Below are positions 16,898 through 25,108 of a stretch of 64,000 nucleotides of DNA, one piece after another (position 1 is the stretch's first letter; every line of letters begins with the position of its first letter). Source of the DNA: Burkholderiales bacterium (GTDB taxonomy: Bacteria; Pseudomonadota; Gammaproteobacteria; Burkholderiales; Casimicrobiaceae); contig JANXNI010000028.1 of NCBI GenBank assembly GCA_025354165.1, positions 1 through 64,000 of the forward strand. Reading direction: 5' to 3'. The notes under the pieces are model-generated. The model was not told where the DNA came from. It searched no databases and saw nothing but the letters and a program-made list of their open reading frames with translations. Position numbers and translations under genes: made by a program.

Positions 16898-17431
16898 TCA
16901 TCGCGGAGCTTTAGCAAGGTTGCCAAGCGAGCGATGCAGAAAAACAAAGTAGGGCATTAGCTTTTCCGGGTACTCGTAGTATGGCGGGCACGGCTCAAAA
17001 CCGAGAGACCGATACAAACCCGTCGCTTCGGTCATTATCTTGCCAGTGTCCAGTTTCATGTATTCGTAGCCGTCTTGCTCTGCCATCAACAACAGTTTGT
17101 TGCATATTTTTCGGCCGAGCCCCGAACCCTGAAATTGTCTGGTAACAAAGACTCGTTTCATCTCGCAGGAGGTACTGTCAAACCTGCGGTACGCACCGCA
17201 CCCAATAATTTCACCGCCGTCTGTCGCAACAAAGGCGCGTCCATTAGGTGGACCGTACATCTGCGGCAAACTCTCCAACTCGCTGCTAAGCGACTGTTTG
17301 TCGAGGACTTCGGTGATGAACCATGAGTCGTCCTGGTACCGGGCGCGGAGCCACAAAACGTACTCGGCGATGAGCGTCGAGATCGCGGAGTAGTCTTGCG
17401 CGCTACGAGCTTCACGAATGACTGGATTCAT
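16898..17431 (-). CDS. GNAT acetyltransferase
   Basis: 177 residues. The acetyl-CoA-binding region reads CEMKRVFVTRQFQGSGLGRK (Q/R-x-x-G-x-G loop) and the C-terminus has LDTGKIMTEATGLYRSLGF. The N-terminal IREARSAQDYSAISTLIAEY is the typical first strand and helix. The acceptor is unknown. Spacing to the next gene is large (about 180 bases) and holds an attC-like arm, consistent with a separate gene cassette without its own promoter. Confidence 0.85.
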   Translation of the reverse strand: MNPVIREARSAQDYSAISTLIAEYVLWLRARYQDDSWFITEVLDKQSLSSELESLPQMYGPPNGRAFVATDGGEIIGCGAYRRFDSTSCEMKRVFVTRQFQGSGLGRKICNKLLLMAEQDGYEYMKLDTGKIMTEATGLYRSLGFEPCPPYYEYPEKLMPYFVFLHRSLGNLAKAPR

Positions 17432-17600
17432 TGTGTTCCTTCAAGGAAGAGATGCACTGAGCGTGTGTGAGTGTGAAGTGGCTTTGGGCAGGTGCCAGGT
17501 AAGGACAGCCTGAGTTGCGATGTCTAAAAGGTTGGCGCTTCCCGTGAGTGAGTGGCCAGGGCGTTATTTTTTTATGCCGCCACACTTGACCTCAGCCGGC

Positions 17601-17930
17601 TTAAAAAAACCAGACGGTTTGAATCTTGTCATTCACCACTTCATAAACTGCGATTGCTTCAACAACGCCCGCTTCCAGGCCAACGATGCGCTCGTGATCT
17701 ACGACTTTGCTCCCTACGACCATACGATTGACGATGGTAGCGTGCAAGTTTGTGAGTGTGAATCGGTTCTTCGCGTAGTGCGCAGAAAAGGCTGCCTTTC
17801 CGGAGAGGATTGGCTCCGTAGATGGCGGACGAAATACCTGAACGTCTTCGGCATACTCAGCAACAAAGCGCACAACATCATGGGCGTTGTAGGCCTCCAG
17901 TTGGCGCTGTACGGGTAATTCTGGTTTCAA
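17601..17930 (-). CDS. NTF2-like / SnoaL-like protein
   Basis: About 109 residues. The family core is PVQRQLEAYNAHDVVRFVAE, YAEDVQVFRPP, GKAAFSAHYAKNRF and VYEVVNDKIQTVWFF. The TTG at 17930 (giving (M)KPELPVQRQ) is preferred because GGAG lies five bases before it and it fits family length; a GTG at 17954 would add eight residues. NTF2-like cone folds serve as isomerases, hydrolases or binding proteins; nothing here decides which. Confidence 0.75.
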   Translation of the reverse strand: MKPELPVQRQLEAYNAHDVVRFVAEYAEDVQVFRPPSTEPILSGKAAFSAHYAKNRFTLTNLHATIVNRMVVGSKVVDHERIVGLEAGVVEAIAVYEVVNDKIQTVWFF

Positions 17931-17987
17931 ACTAAACTCCGAAGCCGATGACACTGGGTCAGATGATATGGCTCCAGGCCACGCACT

Positions 17988-18137
17988 GCCTAATCGTTTG
18001 CATAGTAGCTAGCCCTCAATGTTGCGCAGCCGGGAACAAGCGGCGACAAGACTGTGGAGGAACCTGGATTTCCGGTGCTTGCCATCGGTGGATACTCCCC
18101 CAAGCCGTACAACGTTTGAGTTGAGCGAACGGCTAAG
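17988..18137 (-). repeat. Degenerate attC-like site
   Basis: Minus strand, overlapping the RidA stop: GGCTTAGCCGTTCGCTCAAC (R''-L'' arm). About 130 bases further, AACGATTAGGC (17988-17998) could be the R' core, one base away from GTTAGGC. The intervening DNA contains GCCGCTTGTTCCCGGC but no gene. Confidence 0.5.
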
Positions 18138-18513
18138 CCTCAGCGATGGCTGCAATGGAGACCTTCAGTCCGGGAATACGTGCCGGCAGTTTGGCGCCTT
18201 GCCGTGCCGGTGGATTGACCGGAAACCACCTCATCCATTCCTCGTTCATGCCACCAAATTCATCCTCGTCAGCCATGACGACGGTGACGCTCACCACCTT
18301 CTCTAGTGAGCTGCCAGCGGCTTCAAGAATTGCTGAGATATTGGTCAGGCACTGCCGCGTCTGTTCCTGGATCGTCTCGCCCTTGAACTTACCGGTGGTC
18401 GGGTCTGTTGGCGCTGTGCCTGAGACGAATATCAGTCCGGCTGCTTTAACGGCCTGACTGTACATCGGCGGAGGTTTTGCCGCGTTTGGCGTGAAAACTA
18501 TTTGTCTTGGCAT
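18133..18513 (-). CDS. RidA/YjgF-family protein
   Basis: 126 residues with the Rid core: YSQAVKAAGLIFVSGTAPTD, CLTNISAILEAAGSSLEKVV, and NPPARQGAKLPARIPGLKVS followed by IAAIAEA; the PAR arginine is the residue that in RidA contacts the imine/enamine substrate. RidA proteins hydrolyse reactive 2-aminoacrylate-type enamines, though several subfamilies do other work. The gene lies between two attC-like sites, like a cassette. Confidence 0.85.
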   Translation of the reverse strand: MPRQIVFTPNAAKPPPMYSQAVKAAGLIFVSGTAPTDPTTGKFKGETIQEQTRQCLTNISAILEAAGSSLEKVVSVTVVMADEDEFGGMNEEWMRWFPVNPPARQGAKLPARIPGLKVSIAAIAEA

Positions 18514-18567
18514 TGACCGGCTCCGTCCAGCTCTGAGGATTCACACTGGACGTGATGGGGGTTCTAA

Positions 18568-18615
18568 GGCCTGACGTTGGCGTTCAGCGACAGTGCGGCA
18601 ACAACTGGTTAGCCC
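18568..18615 (-). repeat. Compact attC-like site
   Basis: Minus strand, just after the stop of the secreted NTF2-like gene: GGGCTAACCAGTTGTTGCCG on one side and GCTGAACGCCAACGTCAGGC on the other. This gives a 48-bp candidate with R'' GGGCTAAC and R' GTCAGGC (consensus GTTRRRY, one mismatch). Confidence 0.55.
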
Positions 18616-18622
18616 GCGCGAA

Positions 18623-19093
18623 TCACTTGGCGGGCGCGGGGGTTGGTGCTGGCAGTGGGATCGGCAGAATGTTGGCAATGCGCCAACCCGACGCACTCTT
18701 CACCAGGGTCTGATTCATGAGAAACGGCGTATCGGGCGCGGGCTGGCCCGACGGCCCTATGTTGAACATTATCGGGACAAATAGCTGAGCGGTCGTATCG
18801 CTCAACATGACCACTTTCAGGTTAGAACTGTCGGGGGAAAGCTTCCACGTCCCCTGGTACAGTGTTTCAAAGCGCTTCATCGCGGCATCACGCCCCCAGA
18901 TTGGCGCGCCCCGGGTGATCCACAAAAAACCTGAAGAGTCCAAAAGAAGGGTCCGAACCGCGGCCACGTCATGTGCGTTTTGGGCGACAACAAATTGGTC
19001 GAACGCCGCCTTCACCTCGTCTTCGGGTGCGGCGACAGCGGGGCCAACTGACAGGATCAACGTTGCGAAAAGTGTTGCCATGAACATTTTCAT
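18623..19093 (-). CDS. Secreted NTF2-like protein (DUF4440/SnoaL type)
   Basis: The ATG at 19093 is chosen because AAGGAG ends 6 bases upstream; an earlier ATG at 19099 directly abuts AAGGAG. A signal peptide (MKMFMATLFATLILSVGPAV, cleavage after AVA) precedes a ~110-residue NTF2-like domain: VKAAFDQFVVAQNAHDVAAV, then GRDAAMKRFETLYQGTW and GWRIANILPIPLP. The C-terminus is a short Pro/Ala tail. Periplasmic; function unknown. Flanked on both sides by attC-like sites. Confidence 0.8.
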   Translation of the reverse strand: MKMFMATLFATLILSVGPAVAAPEDEVKAAFDQFVVAQNAHDVAAVRTLLLDSSGFLWITRGAPIWGRDAAMKRFETLYQGTWKLSPDSSNLKVVMLSDTTAQLFVPIMFNIGPSGQPAPDTPFLMNQTLVKSASGWRIANILPIPLPAPTPAPAK

Positions 19094-19158
19094 TTCCATC
19101 TCCTTGTACTTGTAGCGATTGGAACGGCGGCATTTCTCCAACGCCTCTGCTTACGGCA

Positions 19159-19282
19159 GACCTGACGTTTGAGCTGAGCCGCCCGCTCAGGTGCAGCGCT
19201 TGGCCCTCGAGGCGCATGATGGAGCACAGCGGCCTGCGGGTCAAGCGCTATGCCGGAGTGGTCCGCTCGAAACGTTTGACGT
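19159..19282 (-). repeat. attC-like site
   Basis: The best-preserved site of the region (124 bp). Minus strand: GTCAAACGTTTCGAGCGGAC after the reductase stop, and GGCTCAGCTCAAACGTCAGG at the far end. The latter matches the classical L'-R' arm (GGCTTAACTCAAGCGTTAGG) at most positions. The two ends can pair through GAGC/GCTC and AAACGT segments. Confidence 0.6.
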
Positions 19283-19290
19283 CACCGTGA

Positions 19291-19938
19291 TCACTGCCGG
19301 GTAAGAACGACGTGGGTGGCAAGTGGCGAGCTTTCGCGCCCGGTGCAGGCGTAGCCCAAGGCAGGGAGGTTTACGCCATCAAAGAGTCTTTCACCAGCGC
19401 CAAGCAGAACCGGCGCAATAGCGATGTGCATCTCGTCGATCAGGCGTTGGCGAAGAAATTGTTGAATGATGTTTACGCCGCCACCAAGACGAACATCCTT
19501 GCCTTCAGCCGCTTCGCGAGCGTGCGCCAGAGCGGCGACAATGCCTTCGGTAACGAAGTGGAAGGTCGTTCCGCCTTCCATGACCAGCGGTGCGCGTGCG
19601 TAGTTGGTCAGTACGAACACGGGGCCGTGATAGACGGGATTGTCGCCCCACCAACCCCGCCAGCTCTCATCCGGCCAAAGTCCGCGAACCGGTCCGAACA
19701 TGTTCCTGCCGAGAATCCACGCTCCGATGTTCCGAAAACCTCGAGCGGCGAAGTCCTCATCAATGCCTGCTACTCCGCCGTCGCTACCGAACAAGTTCTT
19801 CTGAAACGTTCGTGTGGACATGGCCCAGGCATGAAGCGAGGTACCGCCCACGCCGAGTGGGTTGTCGATGTCCTGGTCGGGGCCAGCGCCAAATCCGTCG
19901 AGTGAGATGGTGAAACTTTCTACACGAAGCTTGGACAT
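19291..19938 (-). CDS. RibD C-terminal / dihydrofolate-reductase-like protein
   Basis: 215 residues of the RibD_C reductase fold: LRVESFTISLDGFGAGPDQD at the N-terminus, GAWILGRNMFGPVRGLWPDE, then VRLGGGVNIIQQFLRQRLID and HIAIAPVLLGAGERLFDGVN. The GGGxN segment binds NADPH in the family. Stand-alone members are of unsettled function and are common in mobile gene pools. A GAGGAAC stretch lies before the ATG. It has attC-like sites at both ends. Confidence 0.85.
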   Translation of the reverse strand: MSKLRVESFTISLDGFGAGPDQDIDNPLGVGGTSLHAWAMSTRTFQKNLFGSDGGVAGIDEDFAARGFRNIGAWILGRNMFGPVRGLWPDESWRGWWGDNPVYHGPVFVLTNYARAPLVMEGGTTFHFVTEGIVAALAHAREAAEGKDVRLGGGVNIIQQFLRQRLIDEMHIAIAPVLLGAGERLFDGVNLPALGYACTGRESSPLATHVVLTRQ

Positions 19939-19983
19939 GTTGTTCCTCGGGTGGGTGAGTGACTACGTAACACAGCCTGTGAC

Positions 19984-20061
19984 GCCTGATGCTTGAGCTG
20001 CGCGGCGGGCCAACGGGCGCGAAGCCGCCTTTGGCACTTCCGCGCCAAGGAAGGTTAGTCC
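19984..20061 (-). repeat. attC-like site
   Basis: Minus strand: GGACTAACCTTCCTTGGCGC after the stop of the first cassette gene and CGCAGCTCAAGCATCAGGC at the far end. R'' is canonical (GACTAAC); R' is degenerate (ATCAGGC for GTTAGGC). A GGCGGCTTCGCGCCCG hairpin lies in the middle. 78 bp. Confidence 0.55.
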
Positions 20062-20121
20062 ACGGCGAGTCCGACGTCGGGTGTGGGAGCCTTTCGTAGC
20101 TTCGAACAGGCTCGCTGAAAG

Positions 20122-20397
20122 CTACTTTGGGTCGCGCACTCCGCCGTGGCCTGCGCATCCGGATGCGCCCCTCACCGTATGGCGGCCATCGGCACACCGA
20201 GTAATTACCGCCTGACGCGCCTTGCGACCGGATTTCTTGATTTTGCGGCCAGTCTGGCGGATGTCCTTGCCTGCTGTGCGTTTCGCTTGCACGGCTTCTG
20301 CTTTGACTTCGCGCGCCTCCTGGCCAACGGTTTCTGCAGCATGTGCAAGAGGCACGAACGCAAGAGCCAGCGCGATCATTGCAACAAGTTGTCTCAT
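20122..20397 (-). CDS. Small secreted protein with CxDG...HGG motif (DUF3761-like)
   Basis: 91 residues. A signal peptide (MRQLVAMIALALAFVPLAHA, cleavage AHA-AE) precedes a strongly basic helical stretch (TAGKDIRQTGRKIKKSGRKA) and a C-terminal RCADGRHTVRGASGCAGHGG. The two cysteines and CADG/GHGG pattern resemble DUF3761 proteins. Periplasmic, function unknown. It is the cassette nearest the integrase relic and points away from it, the position of first cassette in an integron. Confidence 0.6.
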   Translation of the reverse strand: MRQLVAMIALALAFVPLAHAAETVGQEAREVKAEAVQAKRTAGKDIRQTGRKIKKSGRKARQAVITRCADGRHTVRGASGCAGHGGVRDPK

Positions 20398-20437
20398 GGT
20401 CTTCCTTCGAAGTGGTGTTAACGGGGACGTTACAGAA

Positions 20438-20992
20438 GTGTCGCAGGTTGAGGCGATTGCGACCGAGAAGAAAGTCTATGTGTATTGGATGCGCGCGTCC
20501 ATTCGTTTTCATGGCACGTCATCCCACTGAAATGGGTTCGCGGGGGTGGAGGCTTTTTGAATTACCTTGCTGTTGAGCTCAAGCTGTCTACCCCAACCCA
20601 CCATCAGGCGCTGTCGGCGCTTCTGTTTTTGTCTCGCGATGTGCTGCGCGTTGATCCACCGGTGTTGCATGAAATTGGGCGACCGTAAATGGCGCGGCGA
20701 TTGCCGGAGGTGCTGACGGCGGATGAAGTGCAGCGCACGCTCGCGGCCCTCGCAACAAGCCCGCCGGAGCACGCGCTGTTCGCGCAGCTTCTGTGCGGCA
20801 CGGGCATGCGCATCCTTGAGCGCTTGTGACCGCGCACGAAGGACATGGACTTTGAGCGGGACGCAATCGTCGGGCGAGACCAAACTGGCGACCTTGCACA
20901 CGTTGCGCCATTCGTTTGCAGCGCATTTGCTGCGGGGCGGCGTGGGCATTCGCACGCTGCAGGAGTTGCTCGGGCAAACGGAGGCGGCGTGA
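20438..20992 (+). pseudogene. intI: Integron integrase relic (intI)
   Basis: Pieces of IntI appear in order but in several frames. KKVYVYWMRASIRFHG (from about 20470) runs into a stop; RHPTEMGSRG is in the next frame; FLNYLAVELKLSTPTHHQAL and LFLSRDVLRVDPPVLHEIGR follow in a third, ending in [18 protein letters not shown] and [17 protein letters not shown] continue after it, then a TGA and [15 protein letters not shown]. About 100 residues are deleted before [20 protein letters not shown] and TLQELLGQ. The box I arginine (GTGMR) and box II HxxR are still readable, but the catalytic tyrosine segment is gone. The gene must be dead. It diverges from the leftward cassettes, as in true integrons. 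Confidence 0.9.
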
Positions 20993-21348
20993 GAAGTCAG
21001 CTCGACGCGCGCGATTTCACGAGGCCGCGCCGGAATCCGGATCGCCAAGCGCTCGCCGCGATCAATGCGATGACGCTGTCATTCGCGCCCGAAAGCGAAC
21101 GGCGCGAACCTATAGCTTTCTCGTAAAACGCTTATTTTGCAGGGGCTGTAGCCACATTATGTATATTGTCGACTTTATCTTAATTTACCGTCTAGTCCCA
21201 ATCAAATGGCGCTTGCAGCCAAAAGCTGCCATCGCCGCTCAAGGCCAAAAAATTCGCTCAATAGCGTTTCGACACGTTGATTCGGTCACCGCAATCGCGC
21301 TGCGCAGATAATTGCGACCAACTGAATTGAACCGCTTCGGCGCACCCT
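20993..21348. other. Intergenic stretch holding a dispersed repeat
   Basis: Between the integrase relic and the YeeE gene no coding sequence is supported. Copy 4 of the palindromic repeat lies at 21111-21229. The segment 21230-21348 presumably carries the promoter of the transporter gene. Confidence 0.5.
21111..21229. repeat. Dispersed palindromic repeat, copy 4 of 7
   Basis: Begins TATAGCTTTCTCG and ends GCAGCCAAAAGCTG. It contains CTTATTTTGCAGGGGCTGTA, CCACATT, a central TTGTCGACTTT and CTAGTCCC. The GGGGCT..A.CCACATT block is shared with copy 6 and the TTATTTTG block with copy 7. Confidence 0.7.
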
Positions 21349-22449
21349 ATGCCTCCTGAAATCGTGACTCTGCAACACGCCGCCGCGCTGTGGGCGTTTG
21401 TGCTTTCTTTCGTCTTCGGTGCGGTCGCGCAGCGCAGCAATTACTGCACGATGGGAGCGATTTCGGACGCCGTGAATTTTGGCGACTGGACGCGGGCGCG
21501 AATGGCGATTGCGTCCGTTGGCGTTGCAATCATCGGCGTAGCCGCGCTCAAAACGACTGGTACCGTCGACATCGCGAAATCGTTTTATGTCGCACCAAAG
21601 CTGGTCTGGCTATCGCACCTCGTCGGCGGTCTGGCGTTCGGTTTTGGCATGACGCTGGCCTCGGGTTGCGGCAGCAAAACCCTCATTCGCGCCGGCGCGG
21701 GCAGTCTGCGCGCGCTGGTGACCCTTTTGGTGATGGCGGTGTTTGCGTGGTTTACCTTGCGCGGGATTTTGGGCGTGTTTCGCGTGGCCACGGTGGACAC
21801 GGTTGCGGTGACGTTTGCGGGCGGGCAGGATCTGCCGTCGCTATTCGGGCTCAGCGGCAGCACGGCGGGAATCGTGGCTGCATTGGTGGGGCTCGCGTTT
21901 GTCGTGTTCGCCTTCGTCGGTCGCGAGTTTCGCGCCGACAAGTGGAACTGGATCGGCGGCATCGTGGTGGGCCTCACCGTGATCGCGGGCTGGTACGCAA
22001 CGGGGCATGTCGGCTTCATCGCCGAGCATCCAGAATCGCTGGAAGCGGCCTGGGTTTCGACTAATTCCGGGCGTCCGGAATCGCTGAGTTTCACCGCGCC
22101 ACCGGCTTATCTGCTGGAGCTTTTGGGCTTCTGGAGCGACAAAAGCAAATTCGTCACTTTTGGCGTGGCCAGCGTAATCGGTGTGATCGTCGGCGCGGCG
22201 GCAGTGGCGTTGTTGACGAAGACATTTCGCTGGGAAAGTTTTGCTTCCGTTGAAGACTTGTCGAATCATTTAATCGGCGCGGCGCTGATGGGCTTCGGCG
22301 GTGTTACAGCGCTCGGCTGTACCGTCGGACAGGGGTTGTCCGGCATGTCCACGCTGGCGCTCGGTTCGATCATTACGGTGACGGCGATTGTGGTGGGATG
22401 TCGGGCGGCGCTGGGCTATCAAATGTGGCGACTGGATCGCGTGGGCTAG
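21349..22449 (+). CDS. YeeE/YedE (TsuA-like) sulphur-compound transporter
   Basis: 366 residues, highly hydrophobic with about nine or ten membrane segments in two related halves. The family cysteines are present: QRSNYCTMGAISD near residue 32, LASGCGSKTLIRAGAGSLRA near residue 105 and ALGCTVGQGLSGMS near residue 325. In TsuA-type proteins these cysteines pass thiosulphate across the inner membrane. An uptake role for thiosulphate or a related sulphur compound is therefore likely. The gene stands alone. Confidence 0.85.
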   Translation: MPPEIVTLQHAAALWAFVLSFVFGAVAQRSNYCTMGAISDAVNFGDWTRARMAIASVGVAIIGVAALKTTGTVDIAKSFYVAPKLVWLSHLVGGLAFGFGMTLASGCGSKTLIRAGAGSLRALVTLLVMAVFAWFTLRGILGVFRVATVDTVAVTFAGGQDLPSLFGLSGSTAGIVAALVGLAFVVFAFVGREFRADKWNWIGGIVVGLTVIAGWYATGHVGFIAEHPESLEAAWVSTNSGRPESLSFTAPPAYLLELLGFWSDKSKFVTFGVASVIGVIVGAAAVALLTKTFRWESFASVEDLSNHLIGAALMGFGGVTALGCTVGQGLSGMSTLALGSIITVTAIVVGCRAALGYQMWRLDRVG

Positions 22450-22581
22450 CGCGTATGCGCTGCCGTGTCGAAGCGTAGGACGGCACCGCGATCTCGCGGT
22501 TTGTTTGCCATTTGTTGAGGCGAGCCTCTTGGCGGGTGTCGGTTTTGTTGCTACAGTGAGCGCTCTTGGTTGGAATGAGCG

Positions 22582-23262
22582 ATGTCACACATGATGTTTT
22601 CTCGACTTTACGCAATCCCTGTGCTCACGCTTTCGGCGCTGATGTTTACGTCGGCCGCGCTCGCTCAGGAAGCCGTCGCCATTAAAGATGTCAACGTGCG
22701 CGCTGGTCCCGATCGCGGTTATCCGTTGGTCGTCTGGATACCGGGCGGCTCCACGGTTTACGTCAATGGTTGCCAGAGCGATTACCGCTGGTGCGACGTC
22801 ACGGCAGGCGCTGATCGCGGCTGGGTTTACGCCAAGAATTTGCAGTACACCTATCAGGGCCAGCCGATGACGATTTATGGCAACGGGCAGACGCTCGCTT
22901 TGCCGATCATCAGCTTCATCCTCGGCAGCTACTGGAACGACAACTACCGTAATCGTCCGTGGTATCGCAACCAGAACCAGTGGAACGGTTTTCGACCTGG
23001 CAATCGTCCGCCCGGTTATCGCCCACCGGTCCAGCCGCCGCGTCCGCCGATTGTTCGACCGCAGCCGCCGCGTCCGCCGATCCAGATACAACCTCCGCGT
23101 CCGCGCCCTCCCGGCACGACGCCGCAGCCGCCAAGACCGCCGGTGCAGATTCAGCAGCCGCCCCGGCAAATGCCGCCGGGCGTCGTCGCACCCTCACGTC
23201 CGCAACCGATGCCGAGGCCGGGCAATCCTCCGCCGGGACGGGTGGGTGGCGCGGAAGGATAG
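22582..23262 (+). CDS. Secreted SH3-domain protein with proline-rich tail
   Basis: 226 residues. A signal peptide (ending TSAALAQ) is followed by a bacterial SH3 domain: VNVRAGPDRGYPLVVWIPGG, STVYVNGC, YRWCDVTAG and RGWVYAKNLQY. Next come ALPIISFILGSYWNDNYRNR and a ~90-residue tail of PRPP/QPPRPP repeats, probably extended. SH3_3 domains usually bind cell wall peptides. It is closely paralogous to the next gene; the two tails differ in composition. Confidence 0.8.
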   Translation: MSHMMFSRLYAIPVLTLSALMFTSAALAQEAVAIKDVNVRAGPDRGYPLVVWIPGGSTVYVNGCQSDYRWCDVTAGADRGWVYAKNLQYTYQGQPMTIYGNGQTLALPIISFILGSYWNDNYRNRPWYRNQNQWNGFRPGNRPPGYRPPVQPPRPPIVRPQPPRPPIQIQPPRPRPPGTTPQPPRPPVQIQQPPRQMPPGVVAPSRPQPMPRPGNPPPGRVGGAEG

Positions 23263-23364
23263 GGATGAAGCGCAATCAAAGGCTTTCGCGTCGATGTGTC
23301 GCGTTGTCATGAGGCAAAACGTCCATAGGGCTATCGCCTTAATATGCTTCGACAGGAGGAAGTC

Positions 23365-24018
23365 ATGACCGCAGTCCGAACTCTAAAAATTTGCCTTGCC
23401 GCGTTCGCGGCTACATCGACACTGGTCGTTGCATCAATTGCCGATGCGCAGCAAGCCTATGTTTACACCCGCACCAGCCTTCGCGCCGGACCAGATAGCG
23501 GCTATCCGCAAGTGGCCTGGATCGGTGGCGGGACCTCGGTATACGTCAATGGCTGTGTTCGCGGCTATAACTGGTGTGACATCACGTCCGGCCCGTATCG
23601 CGGCTGGGCCAATGCTCGCCACCTCCAGTATCTGTACAACAATCAGCGCATGTCGATCTACGGCAATGGCGCTCGCTTTGGTTTGCCGATCGTCGGTTTT
23701 GCGGTCGGCTCGTATTGGGACAATCACTATCGCGGTCAGTCCTGGTACAACCGCCGCGACCAGTGGAATGGCTGGCATCCGGGCTCACGGGCCCCGGTGT
23801 ACAACGGGTTTGCGCCGGGCCATCCACAATACCGCGCGCAGGCGGTTGCGCCGCACGCGGGGTTCGCTCCGCATCAACAACAGTTTCATCCGGCTCACCC
23901 GCCACAGGCGATGCATGAGCAGCCAATGCGCGTTGCTCCCGCGCAACACGCGCAACCCGCGCGATCAATGGGCCAGCAACAACACGGCAACGGGCATCCG
24001 AACGGGGTGCAGCGCTAA
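23365..24018 (+). CDS. Secreted SH3-domain protein with His/Gln-rich tail
   Basis: 217 residues from the ATG at 23365, preceded by AGGAGGAAGTC; the earlier in-frame start is less likely. Signal peptide ending VASIADAQ, then SH3 domain (SLRAGPDSGYPQVAWIGGGT, VYVNGC, YNWCDITSGPYRGWANARHL) and the shared GLPIVGFAVGSYWDNHYRGQ. The tail is rich in His, Gln, Ala and Pro (HAGFAPHQQQFHPAHPPQ) instead of Pro/Arg. It arose by tandem duplication with the preceding gene. Confidence 0.8.
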   Translation: MTAVRTLKICLAAFAATSTLVVASIADAQQAYVYTRTSLRAGPDSGYPQVAWIGGGTSVYVNGCVRGYNWCDITSGPYRGWANARHLQYLYNNQRMSIYGNGARFGLPIVGFAVGSYWDNHYRGQSWYNRRDQWNGWHPGSRAPVYNGFAPGHPQYRAQAVAPHAGFAPHQQQFHPAHPPQAMHEQPMRVAPAQHAQPARSMGQQQHGNGHPNGVQR

Positions 24019-24135
24019 CGCTTTCGCGAGCAAGCCGCAGCAATCGCTGCGCCCGGCATTGCGGTCGAGGGCAGCGGCTCCATAGCACGATCAACTTGGC
24101 AATTTTCTTGCGGATGCGCCGTGCAAAATAGCGGC

Positions 24136-24978
24136 ATGGACTCCGTAGCTACCCCACCCACCGCCTTCGATATTTCTGGCAAGACCAGCGACCCCAATAC
24201 CGGGCTGCGCGGCAACTATGCGGCAATGGCGGCGGATTTCACGGTGCAGCAACACATGAGCGACTACAGCGACGCCGGACAGGCCCGTTGGTTGCGGCTG
24301 GTGGAGCGGCAACTGGCGCTGATCCCCGGTCGCGCCTGCGACGAATTTCTGAACGCCGTGCTCGGTAATCCGGCGCTCGATATGCGCCACGGTATTCCCA
24401 ATTTCGCTGACGTGAATGTGGCGCTCAAAGCCGCAACGAACTGGCAACTGGTGGCCGTGCCGGGCCTGTTGCCCGATGATGTTTTCTTCACGCATCTGGC
24501 CAATCGGCGCTTTCCGGTGACGGTGTGGCTGCGCGAGGAGAGCGAGTTCGACTACATCGTCGAGCCGGATATCTTCCACGACTTTTTCGGTCATGTGCCG
24601 ATGCTGTTCACGCCGATCTACGCCGATCATCTGGAGGCATACGGCCACGGCGCACTCAAGGCCAAACGCCTCGGCGGCCTCGACTGGCTGGCGCGACTGT
24701 ACTGGTACACCATTGAGTTTGGCCTGATTCGCGAGCACGGAAAAGTTCTTGCCTACGGCGCTGGCGTGCTGTCTTCGCCGAAGGAGCTGATCTATGCGCT
24801 AGAGAGCGACATTCCGGCACGTCTACCGTTTGACGTGATGACGTCGATGCGCTCGGCGTTCCTCATTGACGACGTGCAGACGACGTATTTCGTGCTCGAT
24901 TCGCTGCAACAACTGCGCGACGACACCGCGCCGGATTTCACACCGCTTTACGAAGTGCTGCGCGCTGAAATGGCCTGA
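24136..24978 (+). CDS. phhA: Phenylalanine 4-monooxygenase
   Basis: 280 residues of the aromatic amino acid hydroxylase family. The enzyme uses tetrahydrobiopterin and O2 to convert phenylalanine to tyrosine in the cytoplasm. The iron ligands are visible: both histidines of EPDIFHDFFGHVPML (about residues 150-156) and the glutamate of WYTIEFGLI (about residue 196). The ATG at 24136 starts MDSVATPPTAFD; a GTG five codons earlier is possible. Length matches bacterial PhhA. The gene stands alone, with no neighbouring pterin dehydratase gene (phhB) in the window. Confidence 0.93.
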   Translation: MDSVATPPTAFDISGKTSDPNTGLRGNYAAMAADFTVQQHMSDYSDAGQARWLRLVERQLALIPGRACDEFLNAVLGNPALDMRHGIPNFADVNVALKAATNWQLVAVPGLLPDDVFFTHLANRRFPVTVWLREESEFDYIVEPDIFHDFFGHVPMLFTPIYADHLEAYGHGALKAKRLGGLDWLARLYWYTIEFGLIREHGKVLAYGAGVLSSPKELIYALESDIPARLPFDVMTSMRSAFLIDDVQTTYFVLDSLQQLRDDTAPDFTPLYEVLRAEMA

Positions 24979-25065
24979 CGATTGCGGCGGCGCGAAGGGC
25001 GCGCCGTGAGGCCTGCCAATCGGGTGTGGATTTCTCCTTGAAATTGTATTACTTTGACTTATCTT

Positions 25066-25094
25066 AGATATATCTAATATAATTAGATATATCT
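25066..25094. promoter_or_regulatory. Palindromic operator before the PadR gene
   Basis: AGATATATCTAAT at 25066-25078 and its exact reverse complement ATTAGATATATCT at 25082-25094, separated by three bases. Each arm is itself palindromic (AGATATATCT). It ends 14 bases before the PadR start codon in AT-rich DNA unlike its surroundings, so it is probably the autoregulatory binding site. Confidence 0.75.
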
Positions 25095-25108
25095 TAAGAA
25101 AGTAAACG

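Noticed and set aside
22585-23169. A 194-codon minus-strand frame across the SH3 gene
   Set aside because: Its arginine-rich product is the antisense of the Pro-rich tail; the plus-strand frame has signal peptide and SH3 domain.
23020-23200. Repeats in the proline-rich tail as a possible direct-repeat element
   Set aside because: They are codon repeats of PPRPP in a real reading frame.
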